NCBI GenBank assembly: GCA_934489895.1
Contig: CAKSST010000003.1
Span: forward strand, 1-64,000
Origin: an uncultured Eubacteriales bacterium
GTDB taxonomy: Bacteria > Bacillota > Clostridia > Oscillospirales > Acutalibacteraceae
DNA length: 64,000 nt
Reading direction: 5' to 3'
Shown: positions 1-8,676 of the stretch, in pieces
How the letters are laid out: each line of letters begins with the position of its first letter
How positions within the stretch are numbered: the first letter of the stretch is position 1
Notes under the pieces: model-generated
The model's database searches: none
The model's input: only the letters and a program-made list of their open reading frames with translations
Told to the model about the DNA's origin: nothing
Made by a program: the position numbers and the translations under genes

Positions 1-275
1 CAATAAACCAGCTCAGAAAGGACAACTTCCTCCGCACGGCTGCGGATGCTGTTCATCCGTCCCACCCATTCCATTTGTTTTTCGGCCTTCAGCCGTTCAG
101 TGACACCTTCAGCGTCCTTCATCTGCGCGACCAGCCGATCGAACATCTCCTGTGCTGTGCCGCCGATTTCCTTGAGATGCTCGTCCAGCTTGCCGGTCAG
201 CAGCATTCCCGTGTAGATGCCGTCCCTGTGCTCGCGCAGATACCGCCTGCGCATTTCTGCGAATCTATTATACAT
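1..275 (-). CDS. tnpV: TnpV-like transposon-encoded protein (3' end cut by window)
   Basis: The minus-strand reading frame starts at ATG 275-273, with an AGGAGG ribosome site about seven bases upstream, and is still open at base 1 after 91 codons. The product begins MYNRFAEMRRRYLREHR, contains LLTGKLDEHL and ends near EEVVLSELVY. This is the pattern I know from TnpV proteins (about 90-120 aa) carried by Clostridia conjugative and mobilizable elements. Only one or two residues are likely missing at the C-terminus. Its molecular role is unknown. It marks the sequence to the left as part of a mobile element, in keeping with the tRNA-Ser scar at 10,986. Confidence 0.75.
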   Translation of the reverse strand, partial: MYNRFAEMRRRYLREHRDGIYTGMLLTGKLDEHLKEIGGTAQEMFDRLVAQMKDAEGVTERLKAEKQMEWVGRMNSIRSRAEEVVLSELVY

Positions 276-351
276 CTCGCGCCTCCTTTTGTGTCTGCGG
301 TTGTGATTTTTCCTTCAACCACATAATACCGTAGTCAGCCCGAAAGCGCCA

Positions 352-462
352 ATGTGCGAAAAAGCAATTTGCAGATTTGACATCATAGAAACTCCCTCAG
401 AAACGCAGGTTAATATTTGCCAAATTGAAGGGTTTGTATGTCCTTATGACGTTATACCTTGA
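352..462 (+). CDS. Small cysteine-rich protein, 36 aa, unknown function
   Basis: The frame runs ATG 352 to TGA 460-462 and encodes 36 residues, starting MCEKAICRFDIIETP and ending GFVCPYDVIP. It has four cysteines (2, 7, 23 and 30) spaced as if for metal binding. The composition looks protein-like rather than random, but there is no convincing ribosome site, so translation is uncertain. It sits between the TnpV gene and the XRE regulator. Its first codons lie in one copy of an imperfect 24-bp direct repeat whose partner is at 10,964-10,986. I do not recognise a function. Confidence 0.35.
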   Translation: MCEKAICRFDIIETPSETQVNICQIEGFVCPYDVIP

Positions 463-466
463 TTGA

Positions 467-526
467 GTTTTCGAACGAAAACATTTGTTGAAATATGTGG
501 ACTTTTTGTGCGGGCTGTGATATAAT
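467..526 (+). promoter_or_regulatory. Promoter and candidate operator of the restriction-modification operon
   Basis: A perfect inverted repeat with 7-bp arms and a 2-bp spacer (GTTTTCG-AA-CGAAAAC) occupies 467-482. A sigma-A-like promoter follows: -35 TGGACT at 498-503, a 17-bp spacer, and extended -10 TGATATAAT with TATAAT at 521-526. It leads into the XRE regulator and probably the defence genes behind it. The palindrome is a natural candidate site for that regulator; binding is inferred. Confidence 0.55.
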
Positions 527-608
527 TATCAAAATTCAGATTTATATGTTGAAAAGCGGCACTCCCAATACTATTGGCACAAGCAATAAAGTAAATGAGG
601 TTTGCTAT

Positions 609-812
609 ATGACTGTGAGTTATAAAAAATTATGGAAGCTCTTAATAGACCGAGATCTAAAGAAGAAGGATCTTGAGGAAATGGCTGGCGTTAGTCATTA
701 TGTAATGAACAAGTTGACACATGGGGATAACGTCACCACTGATGTCCTATGCAAAGTGTGCAAGGCTCTTAATTGCACCGTTGACGACATTATGGAAATG
801 ATTGACGAGTAG
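609..812 (+). CDS. XRE-family HTH transcriptional regulator
   Basis: A 67-residue protein consisting almost only of one Cro/C1-type helix-turn-helix: LWKLLIDRDLKKKDLEEMAG, then the recognition region VSHYVMNKLTHGDNV, then a third helix ending CTVDDIMEMIDE. The ATG at 609 is preferred over an in-frame upstream start because a GAGG ribosome site lies eight bases before it and the domain begins immediately. Single-domain XRE proteins upstream of restriction-modification genes often act as controller proteins that delay nuclease expression. That role here is inferred from the position 109 bases before the methyltransferase gene. Confidence 0.85.
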   Translation: MTVSYKKLWKLLIDRDLKKKDLEEMAGVSHYVMNKLTHGDNVTTDVLCKVCKALNCTVDDIMEMIDE

Positions 813-920
813 CTGTCGCTTTGTGTTTTTCAGTATAGGTACGTCGACAGTCTTGCCACTTTTAAATCGTCTACTATGAATAACTTGCTTAAAAAGCTGA
901 AGGAAAGTTGAGGAAGCGTA

Positions 921-3281
921 ATGGATATCAACGCTTTGAATGCTAATCTAAACAGGGATAAATGGGGTGTCAGGAATTTTCGTGCTCTTAAATCTCTACT
1001 TGTAAAAGAAGTTCAAGAGTCACTTTCTGAGTTTATGCCCCTTACAAGCAGCTCTTATTATAACAATCCTATTCAAGTCCTTGACTTTTTTAGTGGAGCA
1101 GGTGGAACATCTCTGGGATTTGCAGCGCTTAATACCGTTATTCCGACATTTAAGATGCTCGGCGGCTGCGATATCAACCAGATATCCGCACAGACATATA
1201 GCCGAAACTTCGACACTCCTGTGATCCACGAAGACATCGTTCGACTGGCAAATGAAGAAGGTGCACTCGAAACTCTCCTCGAGAGCATAGGTTTTGACAC
1301 TAATAAGCCCACCATCTTGATTGGTTGCGCACCATGCCAGGGTTTTTCATCTCATCGAAAGAGGCATTGGGACGAAGAAGACGACGTTCGAAATAGCCTC
1401 GTCATGGCTTTCGCAACAATTGTTGGGAAAATTATGCCAGATGTCATTGTTATGGAAAATGTGCCCGAGTTTTTATCTCAAAAGTACTGGCGCTATTTTT
1501 CTGCGGCAAAGAAAAGCTATCAGCAACTGGGCTATACAGTAAAAGAGCACATTTATAACGCTGCGGCGTTTGGTGTTCCGCAAGATCGCTTCAGAACAAT
1601 AGTAATCGGCATGAAGAAGGAGTTCCTTTTGCCAGAAGGCTACCTAACGCCGAATGAATATCGAACTGTCCGTGATGCAATCTCGAAATTGCCTCCGGTT
1701 GCCGCTGGCGTTGCTGATCCTAACGATCCAATGCATAAAAGCGCGGCTCACAAGCAAAGCACTATTGACGTCATTAGACAGGTTCCCCACGACGGCGGTA
1801 GCAGGCCGGAAGGTGTCGGACCTGAATGTCTAGATAGGGTAAGGGGCTTTTACGACGTATATGGGCGCTTGTATTGGGATAAGCCGTCTATCACTATCAC
1901 TCATTATGCTAGAAACCCAGCCAGCGGTCGATACACGCATCCAGAACAAGATCGTGGACTAACAGCAAGAGAAGCAGCGCTTCTTCAAAGCTTTCCGAAT
2001 GGTTTTGAATTCACCGGCAAGTCCGACGATATTTATCGGCAGATTGGAGAAGCTGTACCGCCGTTGCTCTCTTCGGCAATTGCTGCAAATATTCTGATTG
2101 AGCTTCTGTCCACAGAGCCCACAGCCGACGAGCTATCCGCTAGCCCGCAATCTATTGACGAACCGGTGAGCAGTTCTTTTTCCAGCGTCATAGCGGGAAT
2201 TAAGATGAAAGATCAAGCTGCCAAGGCAACGAAATATACCTGTATCGATAGCTTTTGCGGTGCGGGAGGTCTTGGGCTTGGGCTCAAACGTGCAGGTTTT
2301 AATATTCTTCTTAGCTTTGATATTGATCAGATCTGTATTGATACAATCAAGGCGAACAAGAAATACTTTAATCATCCGGCAGAGGCCGCCGATATCGCAG
2401 ATATGTTGAATGGAGAGCTATTGAAAAAGTGCAATCTTCAACGTGGTGAATTATTTCTTTTAGCCGGAGGACCACCGTGCCAAGGCTTCTCAGTCCAACG
2501 GCGCGGAAGCGATACGGATGAGCGTAATGAACTTGTACTAAAATATGGCAAGCTCATTGACGAACTCTATCCAATGTACTTTGTCATGGAGAACGTTACA
2601 GGTATTGCTGGAAAGCGTGGCAAAACTATCTTACAGCAACTAATTGAAGATGTCGAAAAGATAGGATATAAGGTGCACGTTGATTTACTTGACGCCCAAG
2701 ATTATGGAGTTCCACAGCGGAGAAAACGCTACATTATCGTTGGTGAGCGAAATGACCTGGGCGAGCACTATAAATATCCAGAGCCCGTAGCTGCTCGACA
2801 CACGGTGCGCGATACGATTGGAAATCTTCCGGCTCCTCCTTCAGACGGAACCGATCATCCGGAAATATCACTCCACAGAAGAGACCGGCTATCCGAACTG
2901 AATCTCAAGAGAATACAGGCTATCAAAGAGGGACAAGGAAGAGACGATCTTCCCGAAGAATTACTAGCTGACTGTCATAAAGTCGACAGCTCAGTAATTG
3001 GATTCCGTAGTGTTTACGGACGCATGGCTTGGGACGATGTAGCGCCAACAATCACTGCGCGGTTCGATAGTTTCACCCGTGGGAAATTTGGCCACCCGGT
3101 CCAGGATCGTAGTATCTCGCTTCGCGAAGGCGCACTACTCCAAAGTTTCCCAATGGATTTTGTGTTTACAGGGAATAAAGTTGATATAGCTCGACAGATC
3201 GGGAATGCGGTACCACCGCTTCTTGCAGAAAAGATTGGACAGAGTATCATCGAATGCTATCGGAAAGTTGGTGAGAAATAA
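921..3281 (+). CDS. Tandem-fused double DNA cytosine-C5 methyltransferase
   Basis: A 786-residue protein with two complete C5-methyltransferase modules. Module 1 (about 50-400) has motif I DFFSGAGGTSLGF, catalytic PCQG with Cys139, ENV in VMENVPEF, QDRFR, and the C-terminal motif RQIGEAVPP. Module 2 (about 440-785) has SFCGAGGLGLG, PCQG with Cys520, VMENVTGI, PQRRKR and RQIGNAVPP. Both therefore look catalytically intact. Such enzymes methylate cytosine at C5 using S-adenosylmethionine. A double enzyme can protect both strands of an asymmetric site, or two different sites. A GAGGAAG ribosome site precedes ATG 921. The next gene starts at the base after this stop codon, so the two are probably translated together. 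Confidence 0.93.
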   Translation: MDINALNANLNRDKWGVRNFRALKSLLVKEVQESLSEFMPLTSSSYYNNPIQVLDFFSGAGGTSLGFAALNTVIPTFKMLGGCDINQISAQTYSRNFDTPVIHEDIVRLANEEGALETLLESIGFDTNKPTILIGCAPCQGFSSHRKRHWDEEDDVRNSLVMAFATIVGKIMPDVIVMENVPEFLSQKYWRYFSAAKKSYQQLGYTVKEHIYNAAAFGVPQDRFRTIVIGMKKEFLLPEGYLTPNEYRTVRDAISKLPPVAAGVADPNDPMHKSAAHKQSTIDVIRQVPHDGGSRPEGVGPECLDRVRGFYDVYGRLYWDKPSITITHYARNPASGRYTHPEQDRGLTAREAALLQSFPNGFEFTGKSDDIYRQIGEAVPPLLSSAIAANILIELLSTEPTADELSASPQSIDEPVSSSFSSVIAGIKMKDQAAKATKYTCIDSFCGAGGLGLGLKRAGFNILLSFDIDQICIDTIKANKKYFNHPAEAADIADMLNGELLKKCNLQRGELFLLAGGPPCQGFSVQRRGSDTDERNELVLKYGKLIDELYPMYFVMENVTGIAGKRGKTILQQLIEDVEKIGYKVHVDLLDAQDYGVPQRRKRYIIVGERNDLGEHYKYPEPVAARHTVRDTIGNLPAPPSDGTDHPEISLHRRDRLSELNLKRIQAIKEGQGRDDLPEELLADCHKVDSSVIGFRSVYGRMAWDDVAPTITARFDSFTRGKFGHPVQDRSISLREGALLQSFPMDFVFTGNKVDIARQIGNAVPPLLAEKIGQSIIECYRKVGEK

Positions 3282-6200
3282 ATGCCGTTTGATGCGAGCG
3301 TTAGAGCTTATTTGCGGGCTTACCAAAACGAATACAGAGCTGCTCTTCATGGAGGACAGCACACAGCCGAGCTTTCTTTTCGCGTCCCTATGCATGAAAT
3401 GTTTAGGAGGATAGCGCATGACTTGAACCCGGCAGGTACTTTCGACATCATTCTTGAGCCGAGAAATCAAGGAAGAATGGGGCGGCCTGACTGGAGAATA
3501 CAGGATCGCATCTCGCTTGGTGTTTACGGCTATATTGAGGCGAAAGGTCCATCCAACGAGCCGTTCGATACTACCCCGTATAGGGATCAGATTAACCGAT
3601 ATCTGACGTTAGGGCACAAGCTTATCATTACGGACGGCATTGATTTCGTATTCTGTTTTACCGAAACGCCGGTTGTAGTCTCGATTATAGACAAAGCACG
3701 AATGGACGCGTTAGATTGGTCGAGGCTCCCGGTTGATCCGCTATTTAGGTTTTATATGGAGCAATTTTTCTCTAACCCCGCTCCACAACGTGTCGACGAA
3801 GAAAAGCTGGTTGAGCTCGTCGCAATTCGCACTCGAAACCTGGCTGATGAAATACGAGAATACTCAGATTTAACCATAGAAGAGGCAATGAATGAAGACG
3901 AACATCATATCATTGAGCTTCTAAACGGTTTAAGAGAACTCGTTTATAACCATAATGATCCTCAACTTAGAACAGGAAGAGTCTTTGCAGATTTTACTGC
4001 GCAAGTCATTATGTTCTGTCTCCTGTTCGCCCACAGAGTTATCTGCTCAAGCGAGGATACGCCTACTCAAAAGGCTGAAAAAATCCGGTCATATGCCTAT
4101 AATGACGTCGCAGATGGCGAAGCGCTTTTGCCATTTCGAAACCTAATGGTCTACCTCAGAGACCATGCTGGGGACGGTATGTTCATTGGTCAGTGGGTGG
4201 ATGAATGTATCGCGTTCTTGTCTTTTGTTCAGATGACCGATCAACAATTGCAGAATCCTGATTACCATCGCTTATTCGAACTGTTCTTCAACAAATTTGA
4301 CAAGCAAGCTCGGTTTGACTATGGAGCATTCTACACGCCGAAGCTCCTTGCGGAGTTTGTAGTTCGATTTGTGGGAAAAGTTGTGGCCGATCATTTTGAT
4401 GGTGCAACCATATATGATGAGGGCAATACAATCATTGATCCCTGCTGCGGAACAGGCTCTTTTCTTGAGCAGATCGTGGCCCACGACGAAGGAGACGGCG
4501 CATATAACCTTTGTGGCTTTGAGATCCTTCCTGTACCATATATGCTTGCTAACTATCGTATGTCTCTTGTCGAGCAGCATTACAGAAAGCAGAATCTGCA
4601 TCCAAGTATTATCTTGGCAAATACACTGAGCAACTATCTTCTGAATGATGATGCAAATGCTCGCTCTATCGAGGGACAAGAGCTGATTCGAGCTAAAGAA
4701 TTATCCTCTCGTCCTTTGAAACTGATCATTGGGAATCCACCGTCTTCTGACTCTAATAGGAGTAATGTCTCTGAAGAGTTTTCGCAGATTATTGATTTGA
4801 TGGAGGATTTCCGACCGCCGGTCGAAAACCGACGTGGGAGACAAAACATTCAGAAGCAAATCAACAATCCGTTTGTTCAGTTCCTGCGTTGGAGCTGTGA
4901 AAAGCTGCTGGCTTCCGATAATCACTCGGTACTGGCGCTTATCGTTCCGCTTTCCTTTCTTGAAGCTGAGTCCTACAAATATGCCCGAAAGTATTTGGTC
5001 GAGCATTTCTCCAATGTTTGGGCGATTGCAATTGACACCGATGCTCGGACGGGAATTCGTGGCGACAGCATCTTCATGACGATGCAGGGCCGATCCATAA
5101 TTGTTCTTACCAGAAAATATGGCGAAGACAATAATGCCTCAGAAATAAATTACGCAGATATATCTCGTGAAAGGCGAAGCGAAAAAGAAGCAATTCTTAA
5201 TGGTAGTATTGAAGAAACGATGCGTCGCTTTATTACATTTCCGATTAGCGACGCTATGTATTCATTTATGCCATCACGCCCGTTTAATGAGCAACTCTAC
5301 GCTCAATTCTGGCCAATTAGCACTGAAACTGGTGCTCCCGGCGTCTTTTTAAATCAATGCTCTGGCGCTAAGATGGCTCCGACAGCTCTTCTTACTCATG
5401 TGAAACAACCGATGCTCAAACGTCGTAGCCGCGAAATTGCAAGTGAAGGGGTTATAAAAGCGCAGGAATGGATCGGAGGACAGGATAAGCCGGTAGTTGA
5501 ATCAAAGATTCTTGCCTTCCAGAATGCATTAAACACTTGCACCTCTCGGCAAGAGCTTGATTCCGTTTTGGCTGAGAACATACGCCCTTGTTCGTTTAGG
5601 CCATTTGTGAATTCTAACGCATTGCTCTGGGGAACTATTTTTGATTACCAGGCGGGCATTGGCGGTGGAGGCGCGAGGGTTCGACCAGAAATAAAGGCAG
5701 TCTATGATTTGCCGGATACGGTTGGATTCTCCTTGGCTCATGCACCAAAGGATTTGGATGAATCACTTGGGCAGTTCACTTCATTCTGCTGGTATTTCCC
5801 TGACAACGACCTGAGCCGCAGGGGTAATGGTCATATTTACCTAAATCACTACATTCGAGATGTTCACACAAATGCGGTTATAAACAATATTCATCAAAGT
5901 CTGATTGAGCGCTACTCCGCGCTAACTGGTCTTGATGACTCCGAATGTGCCAAGAAAATGGTGTTTTACTCCTATGCCGTTTTCTGCTCTCAGGTATATC
6001 TTGAGGAATTTTATGGCGCGCTGTTTGTAGTAAATCAATCGGAAAGCCGCGCAAGAATTCCTATAGTTGATGATGCCGGCCTATTTCTTCGTCTCGCGGA
6101 ACTCGGCGAGCGGTTAGCTATCCTTGAGAAGAACGACGCTGCGGTCGATAACGTACTTGATTTTAACTACGACGAGCTGCTTGCGCAGATGTGGACGGGG

Positions 6201-6539
6201 TTCCATCTTGAGCATAGTAGGTCTGCATCGAGGAGTCCTTACGATGAAGAGAATGAGCAACTTATCGTTAGGGATGAAGTAACTGGCAACAGCATTCGAA
6301 TCTATTGCCCTGTTTCTTTGCAGAAGTTTACGATTGCAGGATATAACGTAATCAAGGACTGTTGGCTCAAATTTCATTCATATCGGTTTACGCACTGCGA
6401 TTTTACTCGCGATGATCTAAAAGAGCTTTTAGATCTATTCAATAAGATCGCATCGCAAATGGGGATCGTGTCTGAAATTGACGAAATAATGCATAGTATT
6501 GTTGGCGGTGAGGTTGCTCTTCTGAATTACAACGACTGA
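3282..6539 (+). CDS. Type IIG-like restriction enzyme with nuclease and adenine-methylase-type domains
   Basis: This 1085-residue protein opens with a PD-(D/E)XK-type nuclease signature: Asp70 in GRPDW, then Glu86 and Lys88 in YIEAKGP. After a helical stretch comes an amino-methyltransferase fold with motif X-like FDYGAFYTPKLLAEF, SAM motif DPCCGTGSF from Asp386, and motif IV NPPS from Asn485. The rest (about 650-1085) is presumably target recognition. The order nuclease-helical-methylase-recognition is that of type IIG enzymes. The usual aromatic residue of NPPY/F/W is Ser here, so methyl transfer may be impaired and protection left to the upstream C5 enzyme. No helicase motifs were seen, which argues against type ISP. 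Confidence 0.8.
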   Translation: MPFDASVRAYLRAYQNEYRAALHGGQHTAELSFRVPMHEMFRRIAHDLNPAGTFDIILEPRNQGRMGRPDWRIQDRISLGVYGYIEAKGPSNEPFDTTPYRDQINRYLTLGHKLIITDGIDFVFCFTETPVVVSIIDKARMDALDWSRLPVDPLFRFYMEQFFSNPAPQRVDEEKLVELVAIRTRNLADEIREYSDLTIEEAMNEDEHHIIELLNGLRELVYNHNDPQLRTGRVFADFTAQVIMFCLLFAHRVICSSEDTPTQKAEKIRSYAYNDVADGEALLPFRNLMVYLRDHAGDGMFIGQWVDECIAFLSFVQMTDQQLQNPDYHRLFELFFNKFDKQARFDYGAFYTPKLLAEFVVRFVGKVVADHFDGATIYDEGNTIIDPCCGTGSFLEQIVAHDEGDGAYNLCGFEILPVPYMLANYRMSLVEQHYRKQNLHPSIILANTLSNYLLNDDANARSIEGQELIRAKELSSRPLKLIIGNPPSSDSNRSNVSEEFSQIIDLMEDFRPPVENRRGRQNIQKQINNPFVQFLRWSCEKLLASDNHSVLALIVPLSFLEAESYKYARKYLVEHFSNVWAIAIDTDARTGIRGDSIFMTMQGRSIIVLTRKYGEDNNASEINYADISRERRSEKEAILNGSIEETMRRFITFPISDAMYSFMPSRPFNEQLYAQFWPISTETGAPGVFLNQCSGAKMAPTALLTHVKQPMLKRRSREIASEGVIKAQEWIGGQDKPVVESKILAFQNALNTCTSRQELDSVLAENIRPCSFRPFVNSNALLWGTIFDYQAGIGGGGARVRPEIKAVYDLPDTVGFSLAHAPKDLDESLGQFTSFCWYFPDNDLSRRGNGHIYLNHYIRDVHTNAVINNIHQSLIERYSALTGLDDSECAKKMVFYSYAVFCSQVYLEEFYGALFVVNQSESRARIPIVDDAGLFLRLAELGERLAILEKNDAAVDNVLDFNYDELLAQMWTGFHLEHSRSASRSPYDEENEQLIVRDEVTGNSIRIYCPVSLQKFTIAGYNVIKDCWLKFHSYRFTHCDFTRDDLKELLDLFNKIASQMGIVSEIDEIMHSIVGGEVALLNYND

Positions 6540-6555
6540 AAGATGGCGATTCATT

Positions 6556-6981
6556 ATGGCAGACGTATTTTCAAAGGATAAAAGATCTGAAATAATGAAG
6601 GGCGTTAGGTCTTCGGGCAACAAAAGCACTGAACTAAAGCTAATCCAGTATTTCTCCTCCAACCATATTACTGGGTGGAGGAGAAAGTACAATGTTAAAG
6701 GTCACCCGGATTTCGTCTTTCTTGATAAACGGATTGCAATTTTTGTTGACGGATGTTTTTGGCATGGCCATGATTGCCGTAATACCAGACCGGCTGAGAA
6801 TGCAGAGTACTGGAAAAAGAAGAGAACTCGGAACATTGAACACGATAAAGCTATTACGAACCTTTTTGAAAGACGCGGCTGGTCCGTGATTAGGATCTGG
6901 GAGTGCGAGCTAAAGAAGAAAAACCGCGCTATTCTGGATGAGAAACTATCCATCATCACCAGCCTTCCCAAGAAAAGTTAG
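6556..6981 (+). CDS. vsr: Very short patch repair endonuclease (Vsr)
   Basis: A 141-residue protein of usual Vsr length. It starts MADVFSKDKRSEIMKGVRSS, as Vsr proteins typically do, and carries the core HPDFVFLDKRIAIFVDGCFW followed by HGHDC, with a conserved basic C-terminal region ending in WSVIRIWECEL. Vsr nicks 5' of the T in T:G mismatches that arise when 5-methylcytosine deaminates, and is usually encoded beside a C5 methyltransferase. Here it lies 17 bases after the restriction gene and one gene after the double methyltransferase. That fits a role in limiting the mutational cost of cytosine methylation. Confidence 0.95.
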   Translation: MADVFSKDKRSEIMKGVRSSGNKSTELKLIQYFSSNHITGWRRKYNVKGHPDFVFLDKRIAIFVDGCFWHGHDCRNTRPAENAEYWKKKRTRNIEHDKAITNLFERRGWSVIRIWECELKKKNRAILDEKLSIITSLPKKS

Positions 6982-7025
6982 ATAATAGCTGATTTAAGCC
7001 ATTTTGTTCTGTGTGGAGGTCATTA

Positions 7026-8123
7026 ATGGATACGATCACAACTAGGACTGTGGGTGCAGGCTTCGCCGAAATTGGCGAATCTGTATTAACCGAGACGACT
7101 CAAACGGCAATTGTTTTCAAACCGCAGATGCACGAAGGCGGTATACGTGGCTCGATTATTCGGTATAAGAAGGGCAGGAACGGTGATAGAGAAACTCCGG
7201 TTCCTGTAGATTTTCGGCGCTTAAACGCAGGTGATGGTATAGAAATTGAATTGAATACCGAAGCCGTTACCAACCTGACCCAACGTATTCAAGAAATTCA
7301 AGCACTTCTTGACGAAGAAGGTGTTCGACCCGGAATCCACAGATATAGAGTTACGAATGTAAATGATCTTGTAATAACAGATCAAAATAAAGCCCGTATC
7401 ATCCAAAGACTTCTTGAAGCAAATCTCGGTGAAGATATTTGGAATCAGCTTGTACAGGATAACCCCAATATTGCCACCCGATTAGCGAACGCGAAAATAC
7501 AAGAGGATAGATTAGCTGTACTGCATCGTTTCGAGGAGATGCTGCAGGACAACACGTTGGCTGAGAATAATTGGCAAGACTTCTTCGAGGAGAACACCTG
7601 GATATTTGGCTATGGCTTGCGATATCAGATACTTCGAGTAATACAGCCTCAGCCAAACTATGGCGGTGTTGCCGTAGATGGAAGGGGTGGACAGCGCGGC
7701 GACTTCCTTACCGCAACCGAAGCAGAGACAAGGTTTACTTGCCTCGTCGAAATCAAAAAACCCACCACGCCGCTCCTTCAGAGAGAGCAATACAGGAATG
7801 GCGTATGGGGTGCCAGTAATGAATTAACTGGTGCTGTTTCACAAATTCAAGTGAACTGTGCTCAGTGGGAAACTGACGCGAGGACTGAGCACAATCGTGA
7901 ACAACTACCTAGGATCTATACGGTTTCCCCAAAGGGGATAGTGGTGATCGGAAAGACGAGTGAGCTTAATAATTGGGACAAAAGAAACTCATTTGAGCGC
8001 TTTCGTCAGGAATTAAGATGCCCAGAGGTTCTAACTTACGATGAACTATATGAGCGAGCCAAGTTCATTGCAGAAGGTCCTGCTCCCTTGGACGAGGACA
8101 CCGATTTTGATATGCCATTTTAG
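7026..8123 (+). CDS. Shedu-type defence nuclease (DUF4263)
   Basis: A 365-residue protein. ATG 7026 is chosen over an in-frame GTG at 7011 because GGAGG lies five bases before it. The C-terminal half carries the Shedu/DUF4263 nuclease core: NNWQDFFEENTWIFGYG, Asp226 in RGDFL, Glu242 and Lys244 in LVEIKKP, and a late block with AVSQIQ and RIYTVSPKGIVVIG. The N-terminal half (1-180) is divergent, as is usual for this family, where it acts in sensing. Shedu is an established single-gene anti-phage system. Its position directly after a restriction-modification set supports a defence island. The mechanism of activation cannot be read from the sequence. Confidence 0.88.
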   Translation: MDTITTRTVGAGFAEIGESVLTETTQTAIVFKPQMHEGGIRGSIIRYKKGRNGDRETPVPVDFRRLNAGDGIEIELNTEAVTNLTQRIQEIQALLDEEGVRPGIHRYRVTNVNDLVITDQNKARIIQRLLEANLGEDIWNQLVQDNPNIATRLANAKIQEDRLAVLHRFEEMLQDNTLAENNWQDFFEENTWIFGYGLRYQILRVIQPQPNYGGVAVDGRGGQRGDFLTATEAETRFTCLVEIKKPTTPLLQREQYRNGVWGASNELTGAVSQIQVNCAQWETDARTEHNREQLPRIYTVSPKGIVVIGKTSELNNWDKRNSFERFRQELRCPEVLTYDELYERAKFIAEGPAPLDEDTDFDMPF

Positions 8124-8214
8124 GATTAACCAAAACTTCAATAGTTTATGATAATTGGGCTTGTACTGTTTACGATGGTACTGTCTAATTGTTCTTCACA
8201 ATGGAGGGTTTTGT

Positions 8215-8676
8215 ATGAGCGAAACAATGCTATCTTTCACGATACAAGGAGATAACGAGGGATACGTTACATTTACTTGTCCGTATTGCAATTCTGATTT
8301 CAAGTTGCAAGCAGGAGAGTATCAGAATGACGAAGAGCCTTTTTCTGAGCTGTTTTGTCCATACTGCGGCCTGTCAAAAGAGAAAGCCAGCTTCTATTCG
8401 GAAGATGTCATTGAAAAGGCCCGAGAACTGGCTACTAATTATGCGATTGAGGAACTCAACAAAGCATTCGGGAAAATGGCTAAATCCATCAGTCGGAAAA
8501 AGGGCATCATCAAGATGACCTATAAACCGCTCAAAAAGGTAAGTGTGCGAGAACTGAAGGAGAAGGATACTCAGGAGGTTGAATTTCAGTGCACTATTTG
8601 TAACCACCATACCAAGGTCCTATACTGCGCTGGTGCTTCTAAGATTTTCTGTCCATACTGTGGGGTAGATTTATGA
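8215..8676 (+). CDS. Zinc-ribbon protein, function unknown
   Basis: A 153-residue protein from ATG 8215 (GGAGGG ribosome site seven bases upstream). It has two CPYC-type knuckles near the N-terminus (FTCPYCNSDF and LFCPYCGLS) and a second pair near the C-terminus (FQCTICNHH and IFCPYCGVDL). It is therefore probably two zinc ribbons flanking a basic helical middle (EKARELATNYAIEELNKAF). The stop codon overlaps the start of the next gene in ATGA, a sign of translational coupling. I do not recognise the family. The context suggests a two-gene defence or accessory module. Confidence 0.75.
   Translation: MSETMLSFTIQGDNEGYVTFTCPYCNSDFKLQAGEYQNDEEPFSELFCPYCGLSKEKASFYSEDVIEKARELATNYAIEELNKAFGKMAKSISRKKGIIKMTYKPLKKVSVRELKEKDTQEVEFQCTICNHHTKVLYCAGASKIFCPYCGVDL

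Noticed and set aside
75..326. Plus-strand reading frame of 83 codons
   Set aside because: It is the shadow of the minus-strand TnpV-like gene, which has a ribosome site and family motifs.
3282..6539. Type ISP or type I restriction subunit
   Set aside because: No helicase motifs between nuclease and methylase regions, and no separate specificity or restriction subunit genes nearby.
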